From Maribacter sp044594925 (GTDB lineage: Bacteria > Bacteroidota > Bacteroidia > Flavobacteriales > Flavobacteriaceae): DNA of 64,000 nt. The position numbers and the translations under genes were made by a program. The DNA is taken from the NCBI RefSeq assembly GCF_044594925.1, contig NZ_CP138991.1:930001-994000 (forward strand), given 5' to 3'. The notes beneath the pieces are model-generated. The model was not told the DNA's origin. It ran no database searches and saw only the letters and a list, made by a program, of their open reading frames with translations. Shown here in pieces: positions 8,878 to 17,864 of the stretch. The stretch's first letter is position 1; the number at the start of each line of letters is the position of its first letter.

Positions 8878-9339
8878 TTAGTTGTTAAAACTTTTCTTTA
8901 TACGTGCCAAATCTCTCTTGTTGTCACGGTCCTTTATGGATTCCCGTTTATCGTAAAGCTTTTTACCTTTTGCCAAAGCAATCTGCATTTTGGCAAGACC
9001 ACGGTCATTTAGAAATAAATTTAGGGGCACAATGGTCAGTCCGGAAGCCTTCACTTCCTTGTACAATTTTTTTAATTCTCTTTTTTGAAGTAGGAGTTTT
9101 CGTTCTGCTTTTGGTTTATGGTTGAAATGCGAAGCATGGGAATACTCGTCAATTTGCATGTTTATAACAAAGAGTTCACCACGCTCATTGAATTCACAGA
9201 AACTTTCTGAAATAGAAGCTTTTCCATACCTAATAGATTTTATCTCCGTACCTGCTAATACAATTCCCGCCGTATACTTATCTAAAAGTTCGTATTCAAA
9301 ACGTGCTTTCTTGTTTTTTATGTTGATGTTCTTCTGCAT
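8878..9339 (-). CDS. smpB: SsrA-binding protein SmpB
   Basis: tmRNA partner that rescues stalled ribosomes. The protein has the SmpB core: NKKARFEYELLDKYTAGIVLAGTEIKSIR, then LNLFLNDRGLAKMQIALAKGKKLYDKRES, and a basic C-terminal tail that enters the decoding centre. The ATG at 9339 is chosen over the upstream TTG at 9360 because it gives the expected MQKNINIKNK start; the extra residues would be MFLFLFI. No ssrA gene is visible in the window. Confidence 0.95.
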   Translation of the reverse strand: MQKNINIKNKKARFEYELLDKYTAGIVLAGTEIKSIRYGKASISESFCEFNERGELFVINMQIDEYSHASHFNHKPKAERKLLLQKRELKKLYKEVKASGLTIVPLNLFLNDRGLAKMQIALAKGKKLYDKRESIKDRDNKRDLARIKKSFNN

Positions 9340-9450
9340 TATAAACAAAAATAGGAACAATTATAGAACCAGCTTTGATTTTAAAAAGAATTAAAGTGTT
9401 TCATTTGTAAAGAAATGATTTTAAATTGAACTTTTTTAGAAGTACGACTT

Positions 9451-10200
9451 ATGTATAAAAGAATCGTTATTATTTGTTTGGTTGTGTTTTTTGGTTGTAA
9501 GGAGCATAACGAGGTGCTTTCTGCACAAGAAGTAATCGATAAGAGTATATCTGTATCTGGTGGGGAGTCCTATGTTTACAACAAAATTTCTTTTGATTTT
9601 AGGGGTATTACATATACTTCTACGCCTGTGGGCAATCAGAAAATTCTGACGAGACAATCACGAACAGATAGTACTGAAATATTGGACGTTAGATCTTTAG
9701 ATGGATTTGAACGTTTTGTAAACGATTCCCTTGTTATTCTACCAGATACTTTAACTACAGCATATTCTAACGCAGTAAATTCAGTTCATTACTTTGCCTA
9801 TTTGCCTTACGGGCTTAATGATAGGGCCGTTCAAAAGAGATACCTTGGTAAAACTAAAATAGGTCCCTCGGAATATTATGAAATAGAAGTTACGTTCAAT
9901 GAAAATGGCGGTGGGGATGATTTTGATGACACCTATATTTATTGGTTCAATACCAAAACATTTAAGCCAGATTATTTAGCGTACGAGTTTCATGTTGATG
10001 GAGGGGGACAACGCTTCAGGGTTGCTTTTAATGAAAGAATAGTAGGAAATATACGCTTTGTAGATTATAAGAATTACAAAAGTAAAAACACAGATGTGCC
10101 CATTTCCAGCATTGATAGCCTTTACACTAATGAAAGTTTAGAGCTATTATCAGAGATTACACTGGATAACATAAAAGTTACTCCGGACAGTTACAATTAA
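9451..10200 (+). CDS. DUF6503-like secreted lipoprotein
   Basis: A 249-residue protein with a lipoprotein signal peptide (basic MYKR, hydrophobic stretch, cysteine at residue 16 in FFGCKE). The mature part starts with an AQEVIDKSISVSGGE segment followed by a beta-rich region, which resembles the DUF6503 family of flavobacterial lipoproteins; this assignment is by recall. It is probably anchored in the outer or inner membrane. The last 23 bp overlap the end of a convergent histidine-phosphatase gene. Function unknown. Confidence 0.72.
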   Translation: MYKRIVIICLVVFFGCKEHNEVLSAQEVIDKSISVSGGESYVYNKISFDFRGITYTSTPVGNQKILTRQSRTDSTEILDVRSLDGFERFVNDSLVILPDTLTTAYSNAVNSVHYFAYLPYGLNDRAVQKRYLGKTKIGPSEYYEIEVTFNENGGGDDFDDTYIYWFNTKTFKPDYLAYEFHVDGGGQRFRVAFNERIVGNIRFVDYKNYKSKNTDVPISSIDSLYTNESLELLSEITLDNIKVTPDSYN

Positions 10201-10720
10201 ATATAAGTTGAGTATCCGTAGCGGTATCATTAACCAACTGAACGATATAGAGATTACCATTTTCACTGTCATCTATTTGTGCATATTTATCTTCTCCAAT
10301 AAGTTTGTTTACAAAATCTGGTGTCGTGTTACTATGGCCCACTACAAGAACCTTCTTTCCTAGATTATCAATTTTGAACTGTTCTATGTCTATTGTTCTT
10401 GGGTCATAGTACTGAACATCGATATTCTTTTTAACCGATGTGGGAGCAGCCGTCATTGAAGTTCTATTATAATCTGTAGAATAAATAGCATCTAGGTCTA
10501 CTTCGCTCAGTATTTCTGCCCAGTGCATGGCACGTCCCAATCCTTTCTGAGTGAGTTCAGGATCTATATTTTCTGTATCACTTCGGTCTTTTTCAGCATG
10601 TCTTATCAGATAAAAAGTACTTGTTGTGGTGATTTCCTGAACATTATTTACGGGCTTATCTTCCTTACAGGAAAGAAAAAAGAGTATAAAACTTATCGTA
10701 AAAATCTTAATTGTTTTCAT
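10178..10720 (-). CDS. Histidine phosphatase (phosphoglycerate mutase) superfamily lipoprotein
   Basis: A 180-residue protein with a lipoprotein signal peptide (cysteine 18 in FLSCKED) and a histidine phosphatase fold: the phospho-accepting RH motif is at residues 40-41 (LIRHAEKD) and the second catalytic histidine is in VVGHSNTTPD. Because it is exported and lipid-anchored it is unlikely to be a glycolytic mutase; a periplasmic phosphatase is more plausible. Substrate unknown. Its 3' end overlaps the convergent DUF6503-like gene by 23 bp. Confidence 0.82.
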   Translation of the reverse strand: MKTIKIFTISFILFFLSCKEDKPVNNVQEITTTSTFYLIRHAEKDRSDTENIDPELTQKGLGRAMHWAEILSEVDLDAIYSTDYNRTSMTAAPTSVKKNIDVQYYDPRTIDIEQFKIDNLGKKVLVVGHSNTTPDFVNKLIGEDKYAQIDDSENGNLYIVQLVNDTATDTQLIFNCNCPE

Positions 10721-10803
10721 CTGTATATTTTGAAATGGTAATTATTAAAACTAAAATTACAGGAAAATAGTACTACACTAGGCTATTTTTTGTTTTTTTG
10801 CAT

Positions 10804-12477
10804 ATGAAAAATTTTTGTGGGGCACTTCTTATTACGTTTGTGGTTCTTGGTATTCATGCCCAAGAACCTCAATTACCAGGAGATTTTAGGCAGCAAAATC
10901 TCACGGATTATAATTCAAGTTTATTAAACCCTGCTTATTCCTTGGATAGGAATAATCCATCTTCAATAGCACTTTGGTCCAGATGGCAATGGCAGACCTT
11001 AGATGCAGACCCCACATCATTATTCATAAATTACACGACGCGTATAAATCCTATTTCTACGGCAGCAGTGGGATTTTTTCAACATAACACAGGAATATTT
11101 CTAAATACAGGTGCAGCCCTAAATTATGCCTATGAAATAGAATTAGGAACTAATACAACTCTTGGGGTTGGTTTAAATTTATTCGGATATCAACAAGAAC
11201 TTGCTGATCAGCGGTTTTTTCAACCCAACCCTTTGCAACGTGCTCCGACGAATGATTTTATCTTACAGTTGGCTCCTGGTGTAAATTTAAGAGTAGATAA
11301 GTTTAGTATTGGCTTTGTTTCAGAAAACCTCTTCGATTACAATTTTACAACGAATGAACGTAACACTAGTCCCGAAGATAGAATGTTCTTTGGACTGGCC
11401 AGTTATGATATTCCCGTCGGTATTCTGAATTCAGATTCTAATTCGTTTTTACGTCCTGCGATCTATTTTAAAACCATTCCTGGGCTTGATACTCAGGTAG
11501 GATTTAATTCTGTATTGTCCACGAGTAAATTCTGGGCACAAGGAGGCTATAATAGTTTCTATGGAGTTTCTGGAGGCGCGGGTGGCCGTTTTTTCAAACG
11601 TTTGTCGATAGGTGCTATTGTAGAGTTTGGAATTGGTTCTGACTTAGATGGGCAAGACCCTTCTTTTGAAATAGTCACTGCTTATAAACTTGGGAAATTA
11701 GAAAAAGCATCAGAGAAGAAGATGGAAGAGGAGTTAATCGCTGCTGAAACCGAAAAAGAAGAGAAATTAAAAGAAGAATTGTCCAAAGCGGAAGAATTGG
11801 CAAAAAGAGAAAAACTCAAGGAGCAAAAACGTTTAGATAGGGAGCAAAAACGCCTTGACAAAGAAATTACGAGACAAACCAATGATTCTATTCAAGTTGC
11901 TAGCAGAAATGCCGAAGTTGCAGAAAGAGAATCAAGGAAAGAATTAAAAAGAAAATCAGATTCTATTAATACGGCTAAAGCTGCAGAAGCCTTAGCTGAT
12001 AGGGAAGCGCTGAATCAACAAAGGAAAACAGATTCCATTCAAGCTGTTAAAAAGGCAAAAGAAACTGCACTGGCCTTAGCAAGACAACAGCGAAAAGATT
12101 CCATAGCTCAAGTTCAAACTGCTCTAGCCGAAGCTGCGGAGAAAAAGGCTCAATTAGAACGCTTGGCGCGTCAAAAAGAAGTGGTAACTCCGCAAGCGGG
12201 AGAGAAATACGAAGAAGTGGTAACCGAAGGCTTGTTAGAACCTGGTTATTACTTAATTGCCAATGTCTTCGGTACTAAACGCTATTTCTATGCATTTATG
12301 GCCGACTTAAAGAAGAAGGGGCTAGCTCCAAAATCTTTTTATAGAGAATTGAACAAATACAATTACGTCTATTTAAAGCGATTTGACTCCATTAATGAAG
12401 CAAGGGAAGCGAGAGATTCCAAGTTTAATGGGCAATATTCAGAAAAGATTTGGATTTTTAGAGTAGTGGGAGAATAA
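10804..12477 (+). CDS. PorP/SprF-type T9SS membrane protein fused to coiled coil and SPOR-like C-terminus
   Basis: Residues 1-20 form a signal peptide ending in HAQ. Residues about 25-300 match the PorP/SprF outer-membrane family of the gliding/type IX secretion apparatus (LTDYNSSLLNPAYS near the start, beta-rich barrel ending in IVTAYKLGKLEKASE). Residues about 305-460 are a charged Glu/Lys/Arg/Ala-rich coiled coil with recurring RKDSI/RKTDSI units. The last 80 residues (GYYLIANVFGTKRYFYAF to the end) resemble a SPOR peptidoglycan-binding domain. ATG at 10804 replaces an upstream TTG. Orphan: no porK-N genes nearby. The fusion suggests a cell-wall-linked surface protein. Confidence 0.8.
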   Translation: MKNFCGALLITFVVLGIHAQEPQLPGDFRQQNLTDYNSSLLNPAYSLDRNNPSSIALWSRWQWQTLDADPTSLFINYTTRINPISTAAVGFFQHNTGIFLNTGAALNYAYEIELGTNTTLGVGLNLFGYQQELADQRFFQPNPLQRAPTNDFILQLAPGVNLRVDKFSIGFVSENLFDYNFTTNERNTSPEDRMFFGLASYDIPVGILNSDSNSFLRPAIYFKTIPGLDTQVGFNSVLSTSKFWAQGGYNSFYGVSGGAGGRFFKRLSIGAIVEFGIGSDLDGQDPSFEIVTAYKLGKLEKASEKKMEEELIAAETEKEEKLKEELSKAEELAKREKLKEQKRLDREQKRLDKEITRQTNDSIQVASRNAEVAERESRKELKRKSDSINTAKAAEALADREALNQQRKTDSIQAVKKAKETALALARQQRKDSIAQVQTALAEAAEKKAQLERLARQKEVVTPQAGEKYEEVVTEGLLEPGYYLIANVFGTKRYFYAFMADLKKKGLAPKSFYRELNKYNYVYLKRFDSINEAREARDSKFNGQYSEKIWIFRVVGE

Positions 12478-12537
12478 TAAAGTTAAGTCAATACTTTCTT
12501 TTATGAAGCGTCTAAGTAGCTCACTAGAAATAAAGGT

Positions 12538-13134
12538 TTAGTTCTTTAACTCTTGCTTGATTAAGACATCGAGATAAGCAATTGTATTGTGTAAATACTT
12601 CCTGTCTTTTGATATAGTAGCCATAGTAATAGCCCCTTGTATCATAGTAATCAGTTGTTTTGCAAATTGAAGTGGTGATACTGGAATTTTAAATTCACCC
12701 GAATTAACACCGTTTTCTAAGACCAAAGCTAGCTTGCCTTCAATTTCCTTAACGGTTTCTCTAGAAGCCGCTGCAAGTAAATTATTGTTATGTTGTGCAT
12801 CCACACCAACATTGAGTATGGGACAGCCTCCCATTTCTAAGGTGAAAATATCATATTTTTTATAAAAGTCTGTAAAGCTGTATACCTTATCCAATGCAGT
12901 TCCTGGATGATTAAGTTGCTCATCTACAGCAGCTAGTAAAATTTTACTATTGTATTCAAATGCGGAAAGCGCTAGCGCCTCCTTGTTTTCAAAGTTACCG
13001 TATAATGCTCCCTTGGTAAGTCCGGTAGCTTCGGTTAAATCGCTCATACTTGTGCCTATATAACCATGTTTGTTAAAGACGGGCGCCACTGTTTTTATGA
13101 TATAGGCGGTAGTTCTTTCGGCTTTCGTAGACAT
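12538..13134 (-). CDS. TetR-family transcriptional regulator
   Basis: Repressor of 198 residues. The N-terminal HTH is clear (GTSMSDLTEATGLTKGALYGNFENKEALA, split here around residues 24-52), followed by an all-helical ligand-binding domain. The ligand is unknown. It is transcribed away from no obvious target: the downstream gene is convergent and clpB lies upstream on the same strand. A palindromic sequence 32 bp upstream of its start may be an autoregulatory operator. Confidence 0.88.
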   Translation of the reverse strand: MSTKAERTTAYIIKTVAPVFNKHGYIGTSMSDLTEATGLTKGALYGNFENKEALALSAFEYNSKILLAAVDEQLNHPGTALDKVYSFTDFYKKYDIFTLEMGGCPILNVGVDAQHNNNLLAAASRETVKEIEGKLALVLENGVNSGEFKIPVSPLQFAKQLITMIQGAITMATISKDRKYLHNTIAYLDVLIKQELKN

Positions 13135-13165
13135 GTGCGATGATTTTACACGAAGATAGAAAATC

Positions 13166-13181
13166 TATACTGTATGGTATA
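13166..13181. promoter_or_regulatory. Putative TetR operator (TATAC-N6-GTATA)
   Basis: An inverted repeat of TATAC and GTATA separated by six bases lies 32 bp upstream of the TetR gene start. Its size and symmetry fit TetR-type operators, so autoregulation is inferred from position. Confidence 0.45.
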
Positions 13182-13196
13182 TAATGTTAATAAAAA

Positions 13197-13224
13197 AAAT
13201 GTCCTTTTGATAAAAAGGACATTT
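13197..13224 (-). terminator. Intrinsic terminator of clpB
   Basis: Perfect 12-bp stem (13197-13208 with 13213-13224) and a 4-nt loop; on the minus strand it is followed by a run of T, 22 bp past the clpB stop codon. Confidence 0.85.
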
Positions 13225-13245
13225 ATATTCATCTTATTTATATAG

Positions 13246-15846
13246 TTAGACGACTAAATCGTCCTGATTACGAAATACGAGATTATTGTCAAAAGCGTCT
13301 AAAAGGATGATACTATCTGTTTTAATATCGCCGCTAAGCAAACCTTTGGATAAGCTATTAAGCACTTCTTTCTGCAAGGTTCTTTTAACTGGCCTCGCTC
13401 CATACTGCGGGTCAAAGCCTTTTTTAGAAAGATAGTCAATAGCGTCCTCAGTGGCATCCAATGTAATCTGTTGTTTCTCTAACATCTTTTTTAATGCCTC
13501 TAATTGAAGTCTTACGATTTCCTTGATATTATCTTCATTAAGAGGTGTGAACATTACAATATCATCTATCCTGTTCAAGAATTCTGGACGGATTAGTTTC
13601 TTTAGTAATCCAAGAACTTCTATTCTTGCGGCTTCAGTAGCACTATATGCATCAGTAGCATTTTCAAACTTTTCTTGAATGATTTCACTGCCCATATTAC
13701 TGGTCATGATAATGATCGTATTTTTAAAATCGGCTATTCTACCTTTATTATCCGTAAGTCTTCCTTCGTCCAATACCTGTAGCAGAATATTAAAAGTATC
13801 CGGATGCGCTTTTTCAATCTCATCTAAAAGCACAACGGAATAGGGACGCCTGCGGACAGCTTCTGTCAACTGACCACCTTCATCATATCCTACATAACCC
13901 GGAGGAGCTCCTACCAATCTACTTACCGAATGTCTTTCCTGATATTCGCTCATATCAATTCTAGTCATGGCGCTCTCGTCATCAAAGAGGTAGGAGGCCA
14001 AGGTTTTTGCGAGTTCCGTCTTTCCTACGCCTGTTGTGCCAAGGAAAAGGAAAGAACCTATGGGTCTTTTGCTATCCTGCAAGCCCGCCCTGCTTCTTCG
14101 TATGGCATCGGAAACTGCCTCAATAGCCTCATCTTGCCCTACAACTCGTTTATGGAGAACCTCTTCTAGGTTCAATAGTTTTTCGCGTTCACTCTTGAGC
14201 ATTTTAGTAACTGGTATTCCGGTCCATTTGGCCACTACTTCGGCAATATCCTCGTTGGTGACCTCTTCCTTGATCAAAGTACCGGAGTTCTGTTGCTCTT
14301 GCAACTCATCATGATATTTGGCAAGGTTTTCCTCGGCTTGTTTAATTTTTCCATAGCGCAGTTCCGCTACCTTTCCGTAATCACCGTTGCGTTCTGCTCG
14401 TTCCGCTTCAATTTTTAAGTCTTCAATTTCTTTTTTCGTTTTCTGGATATTGTCCACGACAGACTTTTCACTATCCCATTGCGCAAAAATTTCATTTCGC
14501 TCTTCTTTGATATTAGCGAGTTCTAAATTTAAAATCTGCATTTTAGCCTTGTCGTTTTCTCTTTTAATGGCTTCGATTTCAATTTCTAACTGCATAATTT
14601 TTCTATCCAAAACATCCAGTTCTTCTGGTTTCGAATTAATTTCCATTCGTAATTTAGAGGCAGCCTCGTCCATTAGGTCAATCGCCTTATCTGGCAGAAA
14701 ACGATTGGTAATATAGCGTTGCGATAGTTCTACTGCCGCTATAACGGCTTCGTCCTTAATCCGTACTTTATGATGCGATTCATATTTTTCCTTTATCCCC
14801 CGGAGGATAGAGATAGCACTTTCCGTATCGGGTTGGTCTACTACAATTTTCTGAAATCGTCTTTCTAAAGCTTTGTCCTTTTCAAAGTATTTTTGATATT
14901 CATCTAAGGTAGTTGCTCCAATTGCCCTAAGTTCACCTCTGGCTAATGCAGGTTTTAAAATATTCGCCGCATCCATGGCACCCTCACCGCCACCAGCTCC
15001 TACGAGCGTATGTATTTCATCAATAAATAGTATGATTTCTCCTTCAGCATCGGTTACTTCTTTTATTACTGCTTTAAGTCGTTCCTCAAATTCGCCTTTA
15101 TATTTAGCTCCCGCAATCAGTGCACCCATATCAAGGGAAAAGATAACTTTGTCCTTTAAATTTTCTGGAATATCTCCTTGAACTATTCTGTGCGCTAGAC
15201 CTTCTGCTATCGCCGTTTTCCCTACACCGGGTTCACCGACTAACATAGGATTATTTTTAGTTCTACGGGATAATATTTGGAGTATGCGCCTTATCTCTTC
15301 GTCTCTTCCGATCACCGGGTCTAACTTTCCGCTATCTGCCAGTTCGTTAAGATTCTTAGCGTATTTATTTAAAGAATTATATGTTTCTTCTGCATTTTGG
15401 GAGGTCACATTTGTGCCTTTTCTTAGTTCCGTTATGGCCGAATCAATATTTTTTTCCGTTACTCCTTGATCTTTAAGGATTTGGGCTATTTTACTTTTTG
15501 ATTTGAATATAGCCAAGAATAGATGCTCAATAGAAACATATTCATCTTCCATTTTCTTGGCGATGATAGTAGCTTCGTTGAGTGTCTTACCCGCCTCTTT
15601 GGAAAGCATGATATCACCACCTTCTACCTTTGGAAAGCTAAGCATCTCCTTATCAAGGATTTGTTGAATTAGACTAAAGTTAAGCCCAAGTTTTTTAATA
15701 ATAAAAGGGATAACGTTTTCTTCAACCTGAGTGATCGCTTTGAAAATATGCTCATTTTCAATTTGCTGATGATTCATGGATTGCGCCAAAAGCTGGGCTT
15801 GCTGTATCGCCTCCTGTGATTTTATAGTAAAATTATTAAAGTTCAT
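13246..15846 (-). CDS. clpB: ATP-dependent chaperone ClpB
   Basis: Cytosolic AAA+ disaggregase that rescues aggregated proteins with DnaK. The 866-residue length is typical. Visible in order: two Clp N-domain repeats (about 1-150), NBD1 with Walker A GEPGVGKT and Walker B ILFIDEIHT, the coiled-coil middle domain (about 400-530), NBD2 with Walker A GTTGVGKT and Walker B VVLLDEIEKAHP, and the C-terminal GFDPQYGARPVKRT small domain. Monocistronic, with its own terminator; no CIRCE element was recognised upstream. Confidence 0.97.
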   Translation of the reverse strand: MNFNNFTIKSQEAIQQAQLLAQSMNHQQIENEHIFKAITQVEENVIPFIIKKLGLNFSLIQQILDKEMLSFPKVEGGDIMLSKEAGKTLNEATIIAKKMEDEYVSIEHLFLAIFKSKSKIAQILKDQGVTEKNIDSAITELRKGTNVTSQNAEETYNSLNKYAKNLNELADSGKLDPVIGRDEEIRRILQILSRRTKNNPMLVGEPGVGKTAIAEGLAHRIVQGDIPENLKDKVIFSLDMGALIAGAKYKGEFEERLKAVIKEVTDAEGEIILFIDEIHTLVGAGGGEGAMDAANILKPALARGELRAIGATTLDEYQKYFEKDKALERRFQKIVVDQPDTESAISILRGIKEKYESHHKVRIKDEAVIAAVELSQRYITNRFLPDKAIDLMDEAASKLRMEINSKPEELDVLDRKIMQLEIEIEAIKRENDKAKMQILNLELANIKEERNEIFAQWDSEKSVVDNIQKTKKEIEDLKIEAERAERNGDYGKVAELRYGKIKQAEENLAKYHDELQEQQNSGTLIKEEVTNEDIAEVVAKWTGIPVTKMLKSEREKLLNLEEVLHKRVVGQDEAIEAVSDAIRRSRAGLQDSKRPIGSFLFLGTTGVGKTELAKTLASYLFDDESAMTRIDMSEYQERHSVSRLVGAPPGYVGYDEGGQLTEAVRRRPYSVVLLDEIEKAHPDTFNILLQVLDEGRLTDNKGRIADFKNTIIIMTSNMGSEIIQEKFENATDAYSATEAARIEVLGLLKKLIRPEFLNRIDDIVMFTPLNEDNIKEIVRLQLEALKKMLEKQQITLDATEDAIDYLSKKGFDPQYGARPVKRTLQKEVLNSLSKGLLSGDIKTDSIILLDAFDNNLVFRNQDDLVV

Positions 15847-16008
15847 TATGTATATTTTTTAAATTGAATCTTATTTTTGAACTAGATAGGGCAACAATAC
15901 GACCAATCTTATATTAAAGACAAAATGTCACTAAAAATAGGCTTTCACAAGACATTTAGTCACTTTTGTAAGGTTAACTAAAGTTAAAGACAAAAAGAAA
16001 AAAGAATT

Positions 16009-16404
16009 ATGGGTTTATTCGGAGGTATTTTTGGAAAAGGAGAAGGGGAGCGTGGTGACAATAAACGGGAAATACCATGGATTGCATTATCCAATCTGGA
16101 CCAGTTGGATGAAATTATTACTAAATCGTCTGGGAAACCGCAATTTATATTTAAGCATTCTACTACTTGTGGTATTAGTAGAATGGTATTGAATATGTTT
16201 AAATCCGGGTATGCTTTAGAACCTGGACAAGCAGATTTTTACTTTTTGGACTTACACGCATACCGAGAAGTTTCTAACGGTGTCGCTCAAAAATTTCAAG
16301 TAATGCATCAATCACCGCAATTACTTGTTATTAAGAATGGGGTAGTGGTTGCTCATGATTCCCATGGCGCTATATCAGAAATTGCTTTGGAACAGTATAT
16401 ATAA
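16009..16404 (+). CDS. ytxJ: Bacillithiol-system redox protein YtxJ
   Basis: Small thioredoxin-fold protein (131 residues) of the monothiol bacilliredoxin type. The active cysteine is C54 in KHSTTCGISRMV, and the cis-proline-like QSPQLLVIKNG follows, as in YtxJ proteins linked to bacillithiol de-bacillithiolation. Found widely in Bacillota and Bacteroidota that make bacillithiol. Divergently transcribed from clpB, which fits a shared stress context, though no common regulatory site was recognised. Ends at a strong shared terminator. Confidence 0.9.
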   Translation: MGLFGGIFGKGEGERGDNKREIPWIALSNLDQLDEIITKSSGKPQFIFKHSTTCGISRMVLNMFKSGYALEPGQADFYFLDLHAYREVSNGVAQKFQVMHQSPQLLVIKNGVVVAHDSHGAISEIALEQYI

Positions 16405-16432
16405 AAAAGGCTCCTGAACAGGAGCCTTTTTT
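16403..16432. terminator. Bidirectional intrinsic terminator
   Basis: A 14-bp perfect stem (16403-16416 with 16419-16432) with A and T tails serves ytxJ and the convergent lipoprotein gene. Confidence 0.9.
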
Positions 16433-17616
16433 TAGTTGAACTGCTGTCTTTGCAGAATATTCTTTAGATTATTTTTTAAATCCTCACCAGCGTCGTAAAC
16501 CATTTGTTCATTAGTGGGAAAAGGTACCCGCGCTAATTGTAAAAGGGATATTAAATCATTGTCCAACGCCCTTTTATCTCCGTCGTAGTTGGCATATACG
16601 TGTTCAAAAACAAATTCACTCGCTAAAGGATATTGATTTATTTGCTGTTGCTTTTTTAAATCTGTAAAACTAACTACACCAGTGACCTGAGCACTTTTAA
16701 ATTGAGTAAATTGATAGAAATCTGCCTTTACGGTCTTAAATTTATCTATTTTTATTTTATTGCCAAGACTATCTTTTACCACATTTCCTTTTTGGTCGCG
16801 CGCATATTTAAAACCATCTTTAATTTGCTTTTCCTTGATAATTTGTCTTTCATTAATCTGCTCAGGAGAAATATTTATATCTTGAAATGCAACCTCCATT
16901 AAGTAATCATAATCTTGACTAGTTGTCTTGTTGGTATGATATTCGGTCCAAAGATTATTCAAACCAAAAGTATTGAGGTTCAAAAGTTCTTCCTCTAATC
17001 TTGTTGGTATTACCTTATCGGTACCATTATTCATTTCTACCAAAACGTAATCAATACCATTTCTGTAAGCGATATTCATCTTTTGAACGGCATCTTTAAA
17101 ATTGGGGTTCAGTTCTTCTAAATACTTCAAGTCTTGATAGGCTTTTCTATAATCTACTTTATGAACAGCATTTTCTAAGAGTACCGTGGCATTGTCATAA
17201 AGATAAACGGATAACTCGTCCTTGGCAGCCAATAGACTCGTATCGTAATTATTAAAATTGAACTGTGCAGTCCTATTTTCATCAAATAATTGCAGCGGCA
17301 ACAATGGTCTAATCTGTTGTTGAATAGATTTTAACCTAGAATATGTGTTATAAACTTCTTCTAAATTTGCGGGATTCCCGTCTTTTTTCAGAAATTTAAT
17401 GTGTTGAAGTTCTCTCTGCGTATTTTTTTCATACGCTTCCTCTAACATCGCAATAAAAGGCTGATTCCCTTTTTTGTTCTTATTTTCTACGATGTTATTA
17501 ATTGCCTTTTGAATAGCCTTATCATAATTTCCCGTATTCAGGGCTTCCTGCGTCTTTTTTACGCCACTACAAGAACATAAAAAAGCGAATACACTGTAAA
17601 GTAGAATTTTTTTCAT
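16432..17616 (-). CDS. Lipoprotein of unknown function with helical repeats
   Basis: A 394-residue protein starting at the ATG at 17616, which gives a proper lipoprotein signal (MKKILLYSVFAFLCSCSG); the longer reading frame adds 30 residues upstream and hides it. The N-terminal half (EALNTGNYDKAIQKAINNI and further helical pairs) looks TPR-like; the C-terminal half is beta-rich. Conserved-looking but not recognised as a named family. Convergent with ytxJ. Confidence 0.72.
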   Translation of the reverse strand: MKKILLYSVFAFLCSCSGVKKTQEALNTGNYDKAIQKAINNIVENKNKKGNQPFIAMLEEAYEKNTQRELQHIKFLKKDGNPANLEEVYNTYSRLKSIQQQIRPLLPLQLFDENRTAQFNFNNYDTSLLAAKDELSVYLYDNATVLLENAVHKVDYRKAYQDLKYLEELNPNFKDAVQKMNIAYRNGIDYVLVEMNNGTDKVIPTRLEEELLNLNTFGLNNLWTEYHTNKTTSQDYDYLMEVAFQDINISPEQINERQIIKEKQIKDGFKYARDQKGNVVKDSLGNKIKIDKFKTVKADFYQFTQFKSAQVTGVVSFTDLKKQQQINQYPLASEFVFEHVYANYDGDKRALDNDLISLLQLARVPFPTNEQMVYDAGEDLKNNLKNILQRQQFN

Positions 17617-17864
17617 GGCTAAAATATTTAAAGTTTCATAGCTTATTTCAATAGCTATGCCATAATTGGTTTTTGCTATAACGTAAAAGGATAAAGAATA
17701 GTACAAAATCGTTTAAATGCACCATACTAGTTTTTCTAAAGAATTATGAGCATCGTTCTAGTTGTTAACTTCTGTTTAATAAATTCTTTTTTCAAAAGAT
17801 GTATTTACTACCAATTACCACTAGGTATTTGTATTTTTATACCTTATTAACAATTACAAAAGCT

